A stretch of DNA of 64,000 bases, taken from assembly GCA_016788785.1 (NCBI GenBank), contig JAEUSM010000014.1:1-64000 (forward strand). The letters run 5' to 3'. The notes beneath the pieces were generated by a model. It made no database searches, had not been told where the DNA came from, and was given only the letters and a program-made list of their open reading frames with translations. The stretch is from Candidatus Kapaibacterium sp. Lineage in GTDB: Bacteria; Bacteroidota; Ignavibacteria; Kapaibacteriales; JAEUSM01. Shown here piece after piece: positions 53,365-61,784 of this stretch. Position numbers and translations under genes: made by a program. The stretch's first letter is position 1, and the number at the start of each line of letters is the position of its first letter.

Positions 53365-53724
53365 TTATTGAGAGATTTTTTCTAAGTAGATGTAGGATAC
53401 TACTAAGAGAATAAGTGATACCACTGGAGCGATGGCTGTTTGAATACCATCAACAGCAGTGTGGGCAATGAATGCAGAAACGAAGGTAATTGCAAATCCA
53501 ATGTAGCCTATCAAACGGATTTTTACCGAAAGTTTTGGTGCTATTAAAATCACTGCTCCGATGAGTTTGAAAATGCCGAGTTGCACCCTAAAATACTCTG
53601 GATAGCCTAAGTGCTTGAATCCTTCCGACATTTCAGGGTTAAAGAGCATCATAGATCCGGACATAATACTCATTCCAGCAGTAAGGATTGTAGTAACCCA
53701 ATAGATAATTTTACTTGTTTTCAT
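53365..53724 (-). CDS. DoxX-like four-helix membrane protein
   Basis: A 119-residue inner-membrane protein with four hydrophobic helices. The N-terminus ...ILTAGMSIMSGSMMLF and FKLIGAVILIAP resemble DoxX_2 family members, quinone- or thiol-redox-linked membrane proteins. AAGGAAAC precedes the ATG. It is divergent from the HxlR regulator gene across a gap with two palindromic sites, so the regulator may control it. Confidence 0.85.
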   Translation of the reverse strand: MKTSKIIYWVTTILTAGMSIMSGSMMLFNPEMSEGFKHLGYPEYFRVQLGIFKLIGAVILIAPKLSVKIRLIGYIGFAITFVSAFIAHTAVDGIQTAIAPVVSLILLVVSYIYLEKISQ

Positions 53725-53785
53725 TTGTTTCCTTAAAGATTAATTTGTAATTTTGTACTAAATTACAGATATAAACTATACAAGA

Positions 53786-53815
53786 TATAGTACTATACCT
53801 TTGTATAGCACTATA
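53786..53815. promoter_or_regulatory. Twin palindromic operator around the hxlR -7 element
   Basis: A perfect palindrome TATAGTACTATA (53786-53797) and a near copy TATAGCACTATA (53804-53815) flank the -7 element TACCTTTG (53796-53803). Spacing start to start is 18 bases. The arrangement suits an autoregulated HxlR-type repressor also controlling doxX; binding is inference. Confidence 0.65.
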
Positions 53816-53828
53816 CACTGAGGAAGCA

Positions 53829-54221
53829 ATGGAAACTATTACGAGAACAAATATTCTAACAGGTGAAGAATGTCCACATTCAAAAGATCACTCGGATTGT
53901 CACCGAATGTTGTTACCAGTTCGAGATACTTTAGATATATTGATGGGAAGATGGAAAATCCCTATTATTATCTCACTTACATTTGGGAATAAACGATTTG
54001 GAGAGATTGCGAAAGATCTTGAAGGGATTACTGACAGAATGCTTTCGAAAGAATTGAAAGAATTGGAAATTAATCAATTGATTGAAAGAAATGTTTATGC
54101 AACCTTTCCACCCAAGGTTGAATATTCTATCACAGAACATGGCAGAACACTCCATTTAGTAATCAAAGAGTTACATGATTGGGGTTCGTTTCATCGCAAA
54201 AAAGTTCTTGGAAACAACTAA
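53829..54221 (+). CDS. HxlR-family transcriptional regulator
   Basis: A 130-residue winged-helix regulator. Conserved HxlR features are the N-terminal CPHSKDHSDC..ML (Cys residues that may sense thiol or quinone stress), DILMGRWKIPIIISL, FGEIAKDLEGITDRMLSKELKEL (HTH, written as GITDRMLSKELKEL) and the wing VEYSITEHGRTL. It is divergent from doxX. The -7 element lies between two palindromes in its promoter, consistent with autorepression. Its stop overlaps the first half-site of the repeat array upstream of fic. Confidence 0.93.
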   Translation: METITRTNILTGEECPHSKDHSDCHRMLLPVRDTLDILMGRWKIPIIISLTFGNKRFGEIAKDLEGITDRMLSKELKELEINQLIERNVYATFPPKVEYSITEHGRTLHLVIKELHDWGSFHRKKVLGNN

Positions 54222-54349
54222 TTGCACAAAATGGCGAAAGTGCAATTATGGAATTTTATAATTGCACTTCTGCGTCTAAATGCAATTATAGATACTTATA
54301 ATTGCACTTCTGCGTCTAAATGCAATTATAGATACTTATAATTGCACTT
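54219..54349. repeat. Periodic inverted half-site array (TAATTGCA/TGCAATTA)
   Basis: Four copies of TAATTGCAC in one direction (from 54219, 54257/9, 54297/9, 54337/9) and three of TGCAATTA in the other (54240, 54281, 54321) occur with a period of 38-41 bases. Two perfect 40-bp direct copies start at 54261 and 54301. Each 10-bp inverted pair (TATAATTGCA...TGCAATTATA) is separated by 14 bases. It fills the gap before fic and may be an operator array. Confidence 0.8.
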
Positions 54350-54377
54350 ATTATACAGATTATTTCGGAATCAGAAA

Positions 54378-55532
54378 ATGATGATTAAAGAAATTTCCAA
54401 CTTTGAATCGGGCACAACCTTTCAAAAAATAGAATATAAATGCTTTGTTCCTGAGAAAATAAATTATCAGTGGCAAATAAATGATAATTCTCTTCTTGTA
54501 CTTTTAAGCGAAGCAGATAGAGAATTAGGTAAGCTAGATGCATTTTCAACACTCATCCCAGATATTGATTTTTTTATAAAAATGCATATAACGAAAGAAG
54601 CTACTGTATCGAGCAAAATCGAAGGTACACAAACAAGTTTTGAAGAAGCTTTTATAAACGAATCTGACATTGACCCTGAAAAAAGAGATGATTGGAAAGA
54701 AGTTCATCAATATATTCTTGCTATCAACGAAGCAATTGAAGAAATGAAAGAACTTCCAATTTCTACAAGACTAATCAAAAACACACATAGAACATTATTA
54801 TCTCAAGCAAGAGGGAAAGAACGATTACCCGGAGAATTCAGATCAAGTCAAAATTGGATTGGTTCAAGTCTCAAAAAAGCAGTTTTCATACCACCCTCAC
54901 ATGAATTTATTGCTGAATTGATGCAAGATTTGGAAAACTTTTGTAATTCTGAATTACTAAATAGTCCAATCCAAGTACCTCATTTGATAAAGATAGCGAT
55001 TATTCATTATCAATTTGAAACTATTCACCCATTTTTAGATGGCAATGGAAGAATTGGAAGACTTCTCATTACTTTATATTTGATTGATAAGCAAATACTA
55101 CAAAAACCAACTTTATACCTATCATTTTTTTTTGAAAAAAACAGAAGAGAATATTATGAAAAGTTAACAATTGTTCGTACTGAAAACAAGTTGGTTTCGT
55201 GGATTACTTTTTTTCTTATTGGCATTATTGAAACTGCAAAAAATAGTATAACGACTTTCCAAAACATCATTGAACTCCGTGAAAGAATAGAAAGAGAAAT
55301 ACTACCAACATTAGGTCGAAAACAAAAAGACTGCCTTAAATTAATTAATGCATTATATAAACAACCAGTTATGGACAGTAATGCCATTGCAACAATTCTC
55401 GATGTTCATCTAAGCACAGCTAACAGAATGATTAAAGATTTAGAAAGTAAAGAGATTTTAACAGAGTTAACGGGGTATAAACGCAATAGAATTTTTGCTT
55501 TTACTCCATATATTGATATATTTCAAGACTAA
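54378..55532 (+). CDS. Fic-domain AMPylator-type protein with winged helix
   Basis: A 384-residue Fic protein. The inhibitory helix motif SSKIEG (78-83) lies N-terminal to the Fic core, marking class II self-inhibition. The active-site HPFLDGNGRIGR (His217) is intact. A C-terminal winged-helix domain follows (about 320-384: NAIATILDVHLSTANRMI), as in bacterial regulators such as SoFic. It may transfer AMP to targets or to itself and act with the repeats just upstream. ATG 54378 lies after GGAA; upstream codons fall inside the repeat array. Confidence 0.9.
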   Translation: MMIKEISNFESGTTFQKIEYKCFVPEKINYQWQINDNSLLVLLSEADRELGKLDAFSTLIPDIDFFIKMHITKEATVSSKIEGTQTSFEEAFINESDIDPEKRDDWKEVHQYILAINEAIEEMKELPISTRLIKNTHRTLLSQARGKERLPGEFRSSQNWIGSSLKKAVFIPPSHEFIAELMQDLENFCNSELLNSPIQVPHLIKIAIIHYQFETIHPFLDGNGRIGRLLITLYLIDKQILQKPTLYLSFFFEKNRREYYEKLTIVRTENKLVSWITFFLIGIIETAKNSITTFQNIIELRERIEREILPTLGRKQKDCLKLINALYKQPVMDSNAIATILDVHLSTANRMIKDLESKEILTELTGYKRNRIFAFTPYIDIFQD

Positions 55533-55561
55533 AGTGTTGAAATTTATCTTAAAAACGGTTC

Positions 55562-56329
55562 TTACTGTTTTCTTATCAATTTAAGAGTGTGCTGAAGTGA
55601 TTTATTGCTTTTCCAACTATCATGACCAGGAATGACATAACGTGGGTTGGGATACTTTTTCATTACTTTTAGAATGGAATGTTCCCACTCTGACACATTG
55701 GCATCTCCAGTAAATCCCAAATCTGTATGGACAGTGCTTTTCACAAAACATCCACCATATAAGATTCTATTTCCTTTACACCAAACCACTACATTATCGA
55801 TTGTATGTCCAGCACCAGGATAATAGACTTCAAACGAATGTCCACAAATCAGAAAGGTTGTGTCAGAAGTAAAAAAGTGAGAAGGTATAGGTTTGTTGTT
55901 TTTAATGCACAAATCATACGTCATTTTAGATGTAAAAGTCGGAATGGATTTGGCATTCAAATAGTTGAGACTTCCAGTTCTATCTTCATGAAAATGTGTC
56001 GCAATACAAAGTATAACCGGTTGGTTATGTTTTACTCTAATGCTATCCAATAGTGGCTTAATTTGAGTTGTATCCCAGGGAGAATCTAATAACACCACAC
56101 CATCGTTTGTAACACAATACAAACCACTTGCTGGAATACGATATTCCTTGTAATTATTATAGGTTTCGTATATGTAATAGTCTCCTTCAAGGTGAGAAAT
56201 TTTGAGTTTTTGGGAATCAGATTCCTTCAATGAAAAAACTTTAATGGAATTGAAACTCACAATTCCAATAAATAAAGGTATTAGAAAAAGTCTAAATAGC
56301 ATTCTAATCAATGTAGTATGGTTAAGCAA
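55562..56329 (-). CDS. Subclass B1 metallo-beta-lactamase
   Basis: A 255-residue periplasmic zinc hydrolase. The signal-like N-terminus is followed by all B1 zinc ligands: H112, H114 and D116 in THFHEDRTGS, H175 in GAGHTIDNVVVW, C194 in YGGCFVKS and H236 in PGHDSW. The order and spacing match BlaB/IND/BcII-type enzymes, which usually hydrolyse carbapenems. The start may be at residue 10. It overlaps the end of the dioxygenase gene by 8 bases, so it is co-transcribed with it. No transposase is near, suggesting a chromosomal gene. Confidence 0.88.
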   Translation of the reverse strand: MLNHTTLIRMLFRLFLIPLFIGIVSFNSIKVFSLKESDSQKLKISHLEGDYYIYETYNNYKEYRIPASGLYCVTNDGVVLLDSPWDTTQIKPLLDSIRVKHNQPVILCIATHFHEDRTGSLNYLNAKSIPTFTSKMTYDLCIKNNKPIPSHFFTSDTTFLICGHSFEVYYPGAGHTIDNVVVWCKGNRILYGGCFVKSTVHTDLGFTGDANVSEWEHSILKVMKKYPNPRYVIPGHDSWKSNKSLQHTLKLIRKQ

Positions 56330-57326
56330 ATGTAATCACCTTACATTCTTTGAATGACCCTTGAAAATTTCTCACATCTAATTGATAGATAACTGATTTG
56401 GATTGAATACCCATTCCATCTTTATCTACTAAAAAAGTATAATTTCCTTTTGAAAGTTCTTTATCACAAATTGTGGTAATTATTCTTCCTTGTAGGTCAA
56501 ACAACTGTATAGTAACATTCGAGATATTGAATAATTCCAACGGAATAACAGTTTCTTTCACGGCAGGATTTGGAAAATTTTGACCTAATATGAATTGTTT
56601 TGCATTCTGTTGTTCTAAGTACCCTGTTGAAGTTTTTGTTCCTCCTTTTACAGTTACTTCTAAATACGAATTATACTGTCCTTTCTCTTTATCATACTCT
56701 AATGTAGCTACTTGATATTGATAGCCATCAGCAAAAACTCCATCGGTTGTGAAAGTTAACGGGTCAGCTCCTTTTATATACATTGTAGGGTTTGCAGCAT
56801 ATAAAGCATTCTTTTCTTCTAATGGAAATGTCAACTGTGAAATAGCCGCAGTCGCAGAATTAACAAATACTTGAAAGTGAAAATGACAAATTCTTCCAGT
56901 ATACCATCCAGGGAAAATGGTTATAAATTCTACTTCACCGTTTGCATCAGTAATTTGATATCCTCTACAATAGGTTAAACCAGTTTGATCAGGATTACCA
57001 GATGTACTATAACCAGAATATCTTCCATCTTTATCGCACGCCCAAATATTAACACGGACATTTTGCATTGGTAAACAATCGGCGTCACCAATAATTTTCA
57101 TTTTTAAAAACAAAGGTACACCTTGACGATCTTCACGAATATCTTGTCTGAAGAAAAATGTATTTTCGGTTAAATCTAATGGAAAGGGACCTGCTGTTTC
57201 AGTAGGAATTAAAACGCAACTATTAGGTACATTTTCTTCTGATTCTTTTGAAAATATATTAGTCGTTGGAGCTAAAGCTGCAAGGCTCATAATACCTGCA
57301 GATGAAAGGAATTGACGTTTATTCAT
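56322..57326 (-). CDS. Exported intradiol ring-cleavage dioxygenase-like protein with T9SS tail
   Basis: A 334-residue protein. A signal-like N-terminus (MNKRQFLSSAGIMSL) is followed by the intradiol dioxygenase core: ETAGPFPL, NIWACDKDGRYSGY (Tyr103), FPGWYTGRICHFHF (Tyr142, His148, His150), which are the four iron ligands. The C-terminal domain QNFPNPAVKETVIPL...LFDLQGRI is a T9SS sorting domain, so the enzyme should be exported to the surface. It is upstream of and overlaps the B1 lactamase gene. The physiological aromatic substrate is unknown. Confidence 0.87.
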   Translation of the reverse strand: MNKRQFLSSAGIMSLAALAPTTNIFSKESEENVPNSCVLIPTETAGPFPLDLTENTFFFRQDIREDRQGVPLFLKMKIIGDADCLPMQNVRVNIWACDKDGRYSGYSTSGNPDQTGLTYCRGYQITDANGEVEFITIFPGWYTGRICHFHFQVFVNSATAAISQLTFPLEEKNALYAANPTMYIKGADPLTFTTDGVFADGYQYQVATLEYDKEKGQYNSYLEVTVKGGTKTSTGYLEQQNAKQFILGQNFPNPAVKETVIPLELFNISNVTIQLFDLQGRIITTICDKELSKGNYTFLVDKDGMGIQSKSVIYQLDVRNFQGSFKECKVITFA

Positions 57327-57390
57327 TATTTCTTCTTTCTTTTGGTTTTCTAACTATTATAACAATGAAGAATAAAATTTGTTACATTTC

Positions 57391-58227
57391 TCACCAATGT
57401 ACTGTCAGATTTACCCCATTAAGTGACGGCGACAATTGCCAACGAAATGACTGGTTTTTGTTTGGATTCGTTCGTTCTTCTTCGAGACTGCACACATACA
57501 GTCCTGACGCAATTCCTATGGCACTGCCAAGCATAACATCCGAGAGCCAATGTTTGTCTTTGTATATTCTTGCCACAGCCGTTGAAGTAGCAATTGCATA
57601 CAGCCCAATTGAGGCATATATATTATCAATTCTTGAAGATAACACTGACGCCATGGAAAATGCAATCGTTGCATGACCAGAAGGCAATGCTAATTGAGGT
57701 TCTGATAGTTGGAACCATGCAAAACTGTGTGCATCTCCATTCACGAATGGTCTTGTTCTTCCAAAAAGAGACTTTCCTAAAGTCGTGGTTATGCCCGAGA
57801 ATATAAATGCTTCAGCCACTAATCTTCCTGTAACCCTTGTAGAGGGTTCGTCAAAAAACAACCCAATTCCATACAAAGAGGCAGACAATGCAATTGGAGT
57901 ATAAATTTCTCCGACGACATTGGAAAAATTCATTACTTTTGAAAAGTTGTCTGATTGATTTGAGATTGCTATTTCTCGAATTGGTTCATCAAATTCTAAT
58001 ATTGACGTTCCAATTGAAGCTCCCAGTAAACCCATGGTTATAGATGATTGTACTGATGGAATTTGAAATGGTGTAAGGAAATACCTTCCAGCATCACTAA
58101 ATCCAATTCCAACATCTACTTTGAAAATATCCCAAGTTGTAGGAGAATTTTTGGCTTGGCAGAAGACTTCAGTTGTACAAAGAAAAATTGCCAAAATTGC
58201 TAATGAGTATGATTTCAATTGTTTCAT
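57391..58227 (-). CDS. PAP2-family phosphatase
   Basis: A 278-residue exported PAP2/VanZ-like lipid phosphatase. Signal peptide ends TTEVFCQ. The three catalytic motifs are GKSLFGRTRPF, PSGHATIAF and ARIYKDKHWLSD. Hydrophobic segments match a membrane-embedded fold. It probably dephosphorylates undecaprenyl or other lipid phosphates. ATG 58227 is preferred over TTG 58233 because it sits three bases past the -7 element. It is divergent from comF over 26 bases only. Confidence 0.88.
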   Translation of the reverse strand: MKQLKSYSLAILAIFLCTTEVFCQAKNSPTTWDIFKVDVGIGFSDAGRYFLTPFQIPSVQSSITMGLLGASIGTSILEFDEPIREIAISNQSDNFSKVMNFSNVVGEIYTPIALSASLYGIGLFFDEPSTRVTGRLVAEAFIFSGITTTLGKSLFGRTRPFVNGDAHSFAWFQLSEPQLALPSGHATIAFSMASVLSSRIDNIYASIGLYAIATSTAVARIYKDKHWLSDVMLGSAIGIASGLYVCSLEEERTNPNKNQSFRWQLSPSLNGVNLTVHW

Positions 58228-58249
58228 AAACAAAGATACTGTATTTTTG
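58219..58249 (+). promoter_or_regulatory. Promoter of comF: TTG-N20-TATTTTTG
   Basis: TTG at 58219-58221 lies in the PAP2 coding region; TATTTTTG is at 58242-58249, and the comF ATG follows four bases later, predicting a leaderless mRNA. The spacing is exact. Confidence 0.65.
58231..58238 (-). promoter_or_regulatory. -7 element TATCTTTG for PAP2
   Basis: Exact TAnnTTTG ending three bases before ATG 58227; transcription would start at the start codon. No TTG was found at the -33 position. Confidence 0.5.
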
Positions 58250-58253
58250 AAAT

Positions 58254-58994
58254 ATGATACAGAAGTTTTTTAAAAATGTAACTACGTCATTCATAGATGC
58301 AATTGCCCCAAGGCATTGTTTGGGGACAGGAAAACCTATTCAAACATCTGATAGATTTGGCAAATCATTACTCAGTGATGATTTCATCCAAAGTTTGGAA
58401 TATGCACATTCTTCCGAAAAGATTCTGCAACACTGTAATGATATTTTGGGTTCCGACAATGTCGTTTTGAAAGAAATTCATGCGTTGTATTTTTTTGAGC
58501 CAGATGAACCAATCCAAAACATCATCCATCATTTCAAATACTATCACTTCAAACGAATTGGTACTGCATTTGGCATTCTTATAGGAGAATATCTACTTTC
58601 CCGTTACAAGCGGTTACCAGAAGTTATTATTCCTGTACCTCTTCATCCAGTTCGCCAAAGAGAACGTGGTTTTAATCAAGCAGATATTCTATCAAAAGAA
58701 GTAGGCAAAATTCTGAATAGACCTGTTCTCAAAACAACAGTAGAAAGAAGAATTTACCGAGATCAACAAGTACATCAAAAGTTTACTGACCGTATTAATT
58801 ATGATGAGAAGATGTTTTTAGTACGAAAAATAGAAAATATACAAGGAAAACACGTTCTCTTAATAGATGACGTCCTTACCACAGGCTCTACAGTAAATGC
58901 AGTCGCAAAATCGTTACGAACTGCTGGTGCCAGAAGAGTGGACACTGCAGTTATTTGTTTAACTAAAGCTAAAAAGAACAACAATGCTATGTAA
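58254..58994 (+). CDS. ComF-family phosphoribosyltransferase-like protein
   Basis: A 246-residue protein of the ComF/GntX family. The PRPP-type loop LLIDDVLTTGSTVNAVA and VPLHPVRQRERGFNQADILSKEV are typical. The N-terminal zinc-ribbon cysteines of ComF are largely missing (only HCLGTG remains). ComF helps DNA uptake in competence; in other lineages its role is unclear. Its 3' end overlaps the peptidase start by 11 bases. Confidence 0.88.
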   Translation: MIQKFFKNVTTSFIDAIAPRHCLGTGKPIQTSDRFGKSLLSDDFIQSLEYAHSSEKILQHCNDILGSDNVVLKEIHALYFFEPDEPIQNIIHHFKYYHFKRIGTAFGILIGEYLLSRYKRLPEVIIPVPLHPVRQRERGFNQADILSKEVGKILNRPVLKTTVERRIYRDQQVHQKFTDRINYDEKMFLVRKIENIQGKHVLLIDDVLTTGSTVNAVAKSLRTAGARRVDTAVICLTKAKKNNNAM

Positions 58995-60378
58995 ATGTAC
59001 TTTTACTTTCATACTATTTCTCATTTCTCAAACAGTATTTTCACAAGCTCCCGGAGTAACATTCCCGTACGAGATTTTTGACAAAGATGACATCCCACCC
59101 AGTCAATATCAATACCGTCGTGAGCAAGTGCGAACAATTTTAGGTTCAAATACTGCTTTAGTTGTGTTTGCAGCTGATAAGAGAAACCGTCAGAATGATG
59201 TTGATTACGAATACCGTCAAAATAGCGATTTGCTGTATCTAAGTGGTGCACCTGATCCAGGGATGACACTTTTTGTTATGAAAGAACCTGTGAGTTTTAG
59301 AAACAAACTATATACAGAAGTGCTTTTTGCCCCAAAACGCGTATTAGAGTCAGAAGTATGGAATGGCACTTCCATGGGACCTAAAGAAGTAACAGAATAT
59401 TTACAAATTGAATCCTTAGAATCTACATTGTTAACACAATTTTTGGATTCACTTCTCATAACGGTTGATACTATAAGATTCACATCATTACCTACAAAAA
59501 ATGTAAAAGTTCCATTAGGGAAATCAGTCTTTGTTGAGGATGAAGTTTCGAAAGTACTTAAAGCAAAAAAGCCCTCAGTTTCGTTGAAGCACAATTTTAC
59601 CCTCAATAGATTTCGTGAGGTGAAAGATACTCACGAGATTCGTTTGCTACAAAAAGCTATTGATATTTCCATTGATGGTCATCTCCACGCAATTCGTAAT
59701 ACAAAAGCTGGCATGAATGAATATCAGATAGAAGCATTAATGGAATTTGGTTTCAAAAATAGTGGTGCTCATGATGTTGGTTATCCTTCTATTGTTGGAA
59801 GCGAGTATAATGCCTGTATTTTACATTATACTAAAAACAGACGCAAAACAAAGCCGAACGAATTAGTTTTGGCAGATTGCGGTGCTGAGTATTTGAATTA
59901 TACTGCGGATATAACACGGACATTTCCTGTTAATGGGACTTTTTCAGAAGAACAACGAATAATTTACGATATTGTCTTGGAAGCTCAAGACAGTGGCATT
60001 GCAGCTTGTAAAATAGGAAATGATTTTAGAGCTCCTCACATGGCAGCATCGAATGTTATAACAAAACGACTCAAAGAACTTGGAATAATCAAAACAGATA
60101 ATGAAGTACGATATTATTTCATGCATGGAACGTCCCATTATCTTGGGCTTGATGTGCATGATGCTGGAACTGGTGGTAAATTGAAAGAAAACACAGTTCT
60201 TACTGTTGAGCCAGGAATTTATATTCCAAAAGGAAGTCCTTGCGATAAAAAATGGTGGAATATTGGTATTCGAATTGAAGACGATATATTAGTAACGATT
60301 GGTGAGCCAAAAAATATGTCCGCAGCTCTTCCTAGAACTGCGGACGGGATTGAAGCATTGATGAGAAAAGAATGGTAA
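58984..60378 (+). CDS. Exported Xaa-Pro aminopeptidase (M24 family)
   Basis: A 464-residue dimetal peptidase removing N-terminal residues before proline. It has a signal peptide (TVFSQ) and the metal ligands in LADCGAEY and YTADITRTFP, GTSHYLGLDVHD, TVEPGIYIP and GIRIEDDILV. The N-terminal creatinase-like domain is intact. Export to the periplasm differs from the usual cytosolic PepP. It overlaps comF by 11 bases, so they share a transcript, starting probably leaderless at comF. Confidence 0.92.
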   Translation: MLCKCTFTFILFLISQTVFSQAPGVTFPYEIFDKDDIPPSQYQYRREQVRTILGSNTALVVFAADKRNRQNDVDYEYRQNSDLLYLSGAPDPGMTLFVMKEPVSFRNKLYTEVLFAPKRVLESEVWNGTSMGPKEVTEYLQIESLESTLLTQFLDSLLITVDTIRFTSLPTKNVKVPLGKSVFVEDEVSKVLKAKKPSVSLKHNFTLNRFREVKDTHEIRLLQKAIDISIDGHLHAIRNTKAGMNEYQIEALMEFGFKNSGAHDVGYPSIVGSEYNACILHYTKNRRKTKPNELVLADCGAEYLNYTADITRTFPVNGTFSEEQRIIYDIVLEAQDSGIAACKIGNDFRAPHMAASNVITKRLKELGIIKTDNEVRYYFMHGTSHYLGLDVHDAGTGGKLKENTVLTVEPGIYIPKGSPCDKKWWNIGIRIEDDILVTIGEPKNMSAALPRTADGIEALMRKEW

Positions 60379-60416
60379 AAAAAACCATATGGGAAGCTAG
60401 AATTAACGAGCTTCCC
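60377..60416 (-). terminator. Terminator of the GT-C-like gene
   Basis: GGGAAGCT and its complement AGCTTCCC (60391-60398, 60409-60416), with eight A at the left (T run on the minus strand) after a six-base gap. It overlaps the 3' end of the minus-strand gene. Confidence 0.6.
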
Positions 60417-61782
60417 AAGAGGTAATTTTTGCATCAAGCCATTTGCTGAGATTTGATGATGCTATGAACAGATAAAATAATGCAAAGAATTTGAAAAAGC
60501 CTCGTTTAATAGTCCAATCAATAACTGCTGCAGGAAATAACCCAAGAATAATCACAAATCCCACGTAGATTGATAGAATCCAAAGGAGCAAAAGTAACGG
60601 CTGGAAGGAACGTCGAATTGCCGCATTGATTAACACCCACACAAAGAAAATTGGTATCGTATATGCAAAGTAAATAGTATCAAAGACAAGCTTTTCATTA
60701 ATTTCACCAATGTTTTTCATTACTTTTCCAAAGTCAAACAAGGTCACATACAATTGCTCTTCTGCTGTAGGTTTTACCGGCAAATAGGTACTAATGTAAA
60801 GTATATTCCAAAGGAAAAAGAATAAAAATGAAACAACAAACATTCCTGACATACTTAGTAATGCTTTTTGCAAAGGGAATGGTTCTTCTTTTTTACTAAT
60901 CATATACAATCCAGTCGACAAAATTCCCAATCCAGCAAGAACAATTGTATCAATACGAGTAAAGCAAGCGAATCCCATCAGAATACTTGCTAAAATGAGA
61001 TACTTATTTTCCTTTGTTCGAACATAATCCATTACAATCATTACAGAACAACCAAAGAACACGGCATTACTGTAGTCAGTAAGGAGAGAAGTTGTATAGA
61101 AAAACATCTCCGGTATCATTATAAACAACACGGTTAAAATTCCTGCAATAGCTCCATGGGTTTGACTTCTCATTTTAGAATACAAAACAGCAATAAATGC
61201 TAATGCCATTATTGGTATCCATACCTGACCAAATGGGTTACCAGCTAAGCGAAATTGAATTTGCATTATAGTAATGTAAGGAGCATAAAAAGGCTGATTG
61301 CTCAAATTCCCTTCCAAATCATAAAATACTGATGAAGCCATTGTTCCTTGTTCTACTGCATATTTTGCCACCAGATCAGGTCCCGCAATGGCGTCAACAG
61401 ACAATACTGGACTATAATATGACAACCATCCGCTAATGAACATAAAAAAGAGCACTAAACAAAGCGTAACAAAACCGTACGGTTTTACACCTTTAAGAGG
61501 AGAACTAAAAAAGTTTTTTAAAGCTTCTATTGTTGAAGCAAATGGAAATAATGCTATCAATACTAAAATAACATTTACCGCCAAAACTGAAGTGAGAGTC
61601 AATGGAATTCGAAGTAATTCCTCTATAAACACCCCAAAACAAGAGATTCCCATTCCTAAAATTAATGACAATCCAGCAGTAAGAATTTTTGGAGAATCCT
61701 CAACAAATTTACAACGAACTAATAGTCCAAAACCAATGAAAAATTGGCATAAAAGTATAAGAAACGATAGAAAGAAAGTCAT
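60403..61782 (-). CDS. Polytopic membrane protein, GT-C glycosyltransferase-like
   Basis: A 459-residue protein with about 11-12 membrane helices. A luminal loop after the second or third pair (GWLSYYSPVLSVDAIAGPDLVAKY) carries Asp and Tyr as in GT-C (PMT/ArnT) enzymes, and TRIDTIVLAGLGIL resembles the family middle. These transfer sugars from polyprenyl phosphate to proteins or lipids. The assignment is by hydrophobic pattern only. It is 2 bases downstream of the single-helix partner gene. Confidence 0.65.
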   Translation of the reverse strand: MTFFLSFLILLCQFFIGFGLLVRCKFVEDSPKILTAGLSLILGMGISCFGVFIEELLRIPLTLTSVLAVNVILVLIALFPFASTIEALKNFFSSPLKGVKPYGFVTLCLVLFFMFISGWLSYYSPVLSVDAIAGPDLVAKYAVEQGTMASSVFYDLEGNLSNQPFYAPYITIMQIQFRLAGNPFGQVWIPIMALAFIAVLYSKMRSQTHGAIAGILTVLFIMIPEMFFYTTSLLTDYSNAVFFGCSVMIVMDYVRTKENKYLILASILMGFACFTRIDTIVLAGLGILSTGLYMISKKEEPFPLQKALLSMSGMFVVSFLFFFLWNILYISTYLPVKPTAEEQLYVTLFDFGKVMKNIGEINEKLVFDTIYFAYTIPIFFVWVLINAAIRRSFQPLLLLLWILSIYVGFVIILGLFPAAVIDWTIKRGFFKFFALFYLFIASSNLSKWLDAKITSWEAR

Positions 61783-61784
61783 AA

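Noticed and set aside
54219-54349. CRISPR array
   Set aside because: The repeats are only two full copies with no unique spacers and no cas genes; inverted half-sites explain the pattern better.
54378-55532. Fic toxin-antitoxin pair
   Set aside because: The inhibitory motif is inside the same protein (class II), and no small antitoxin gene is adjacent.
57302-57676. Plus-strand ORF across the PAP2 3' end and dioxygenase 5' end
   Set aside because: It overlaps two well-supported minus-strand genes and has no motif or start signal.
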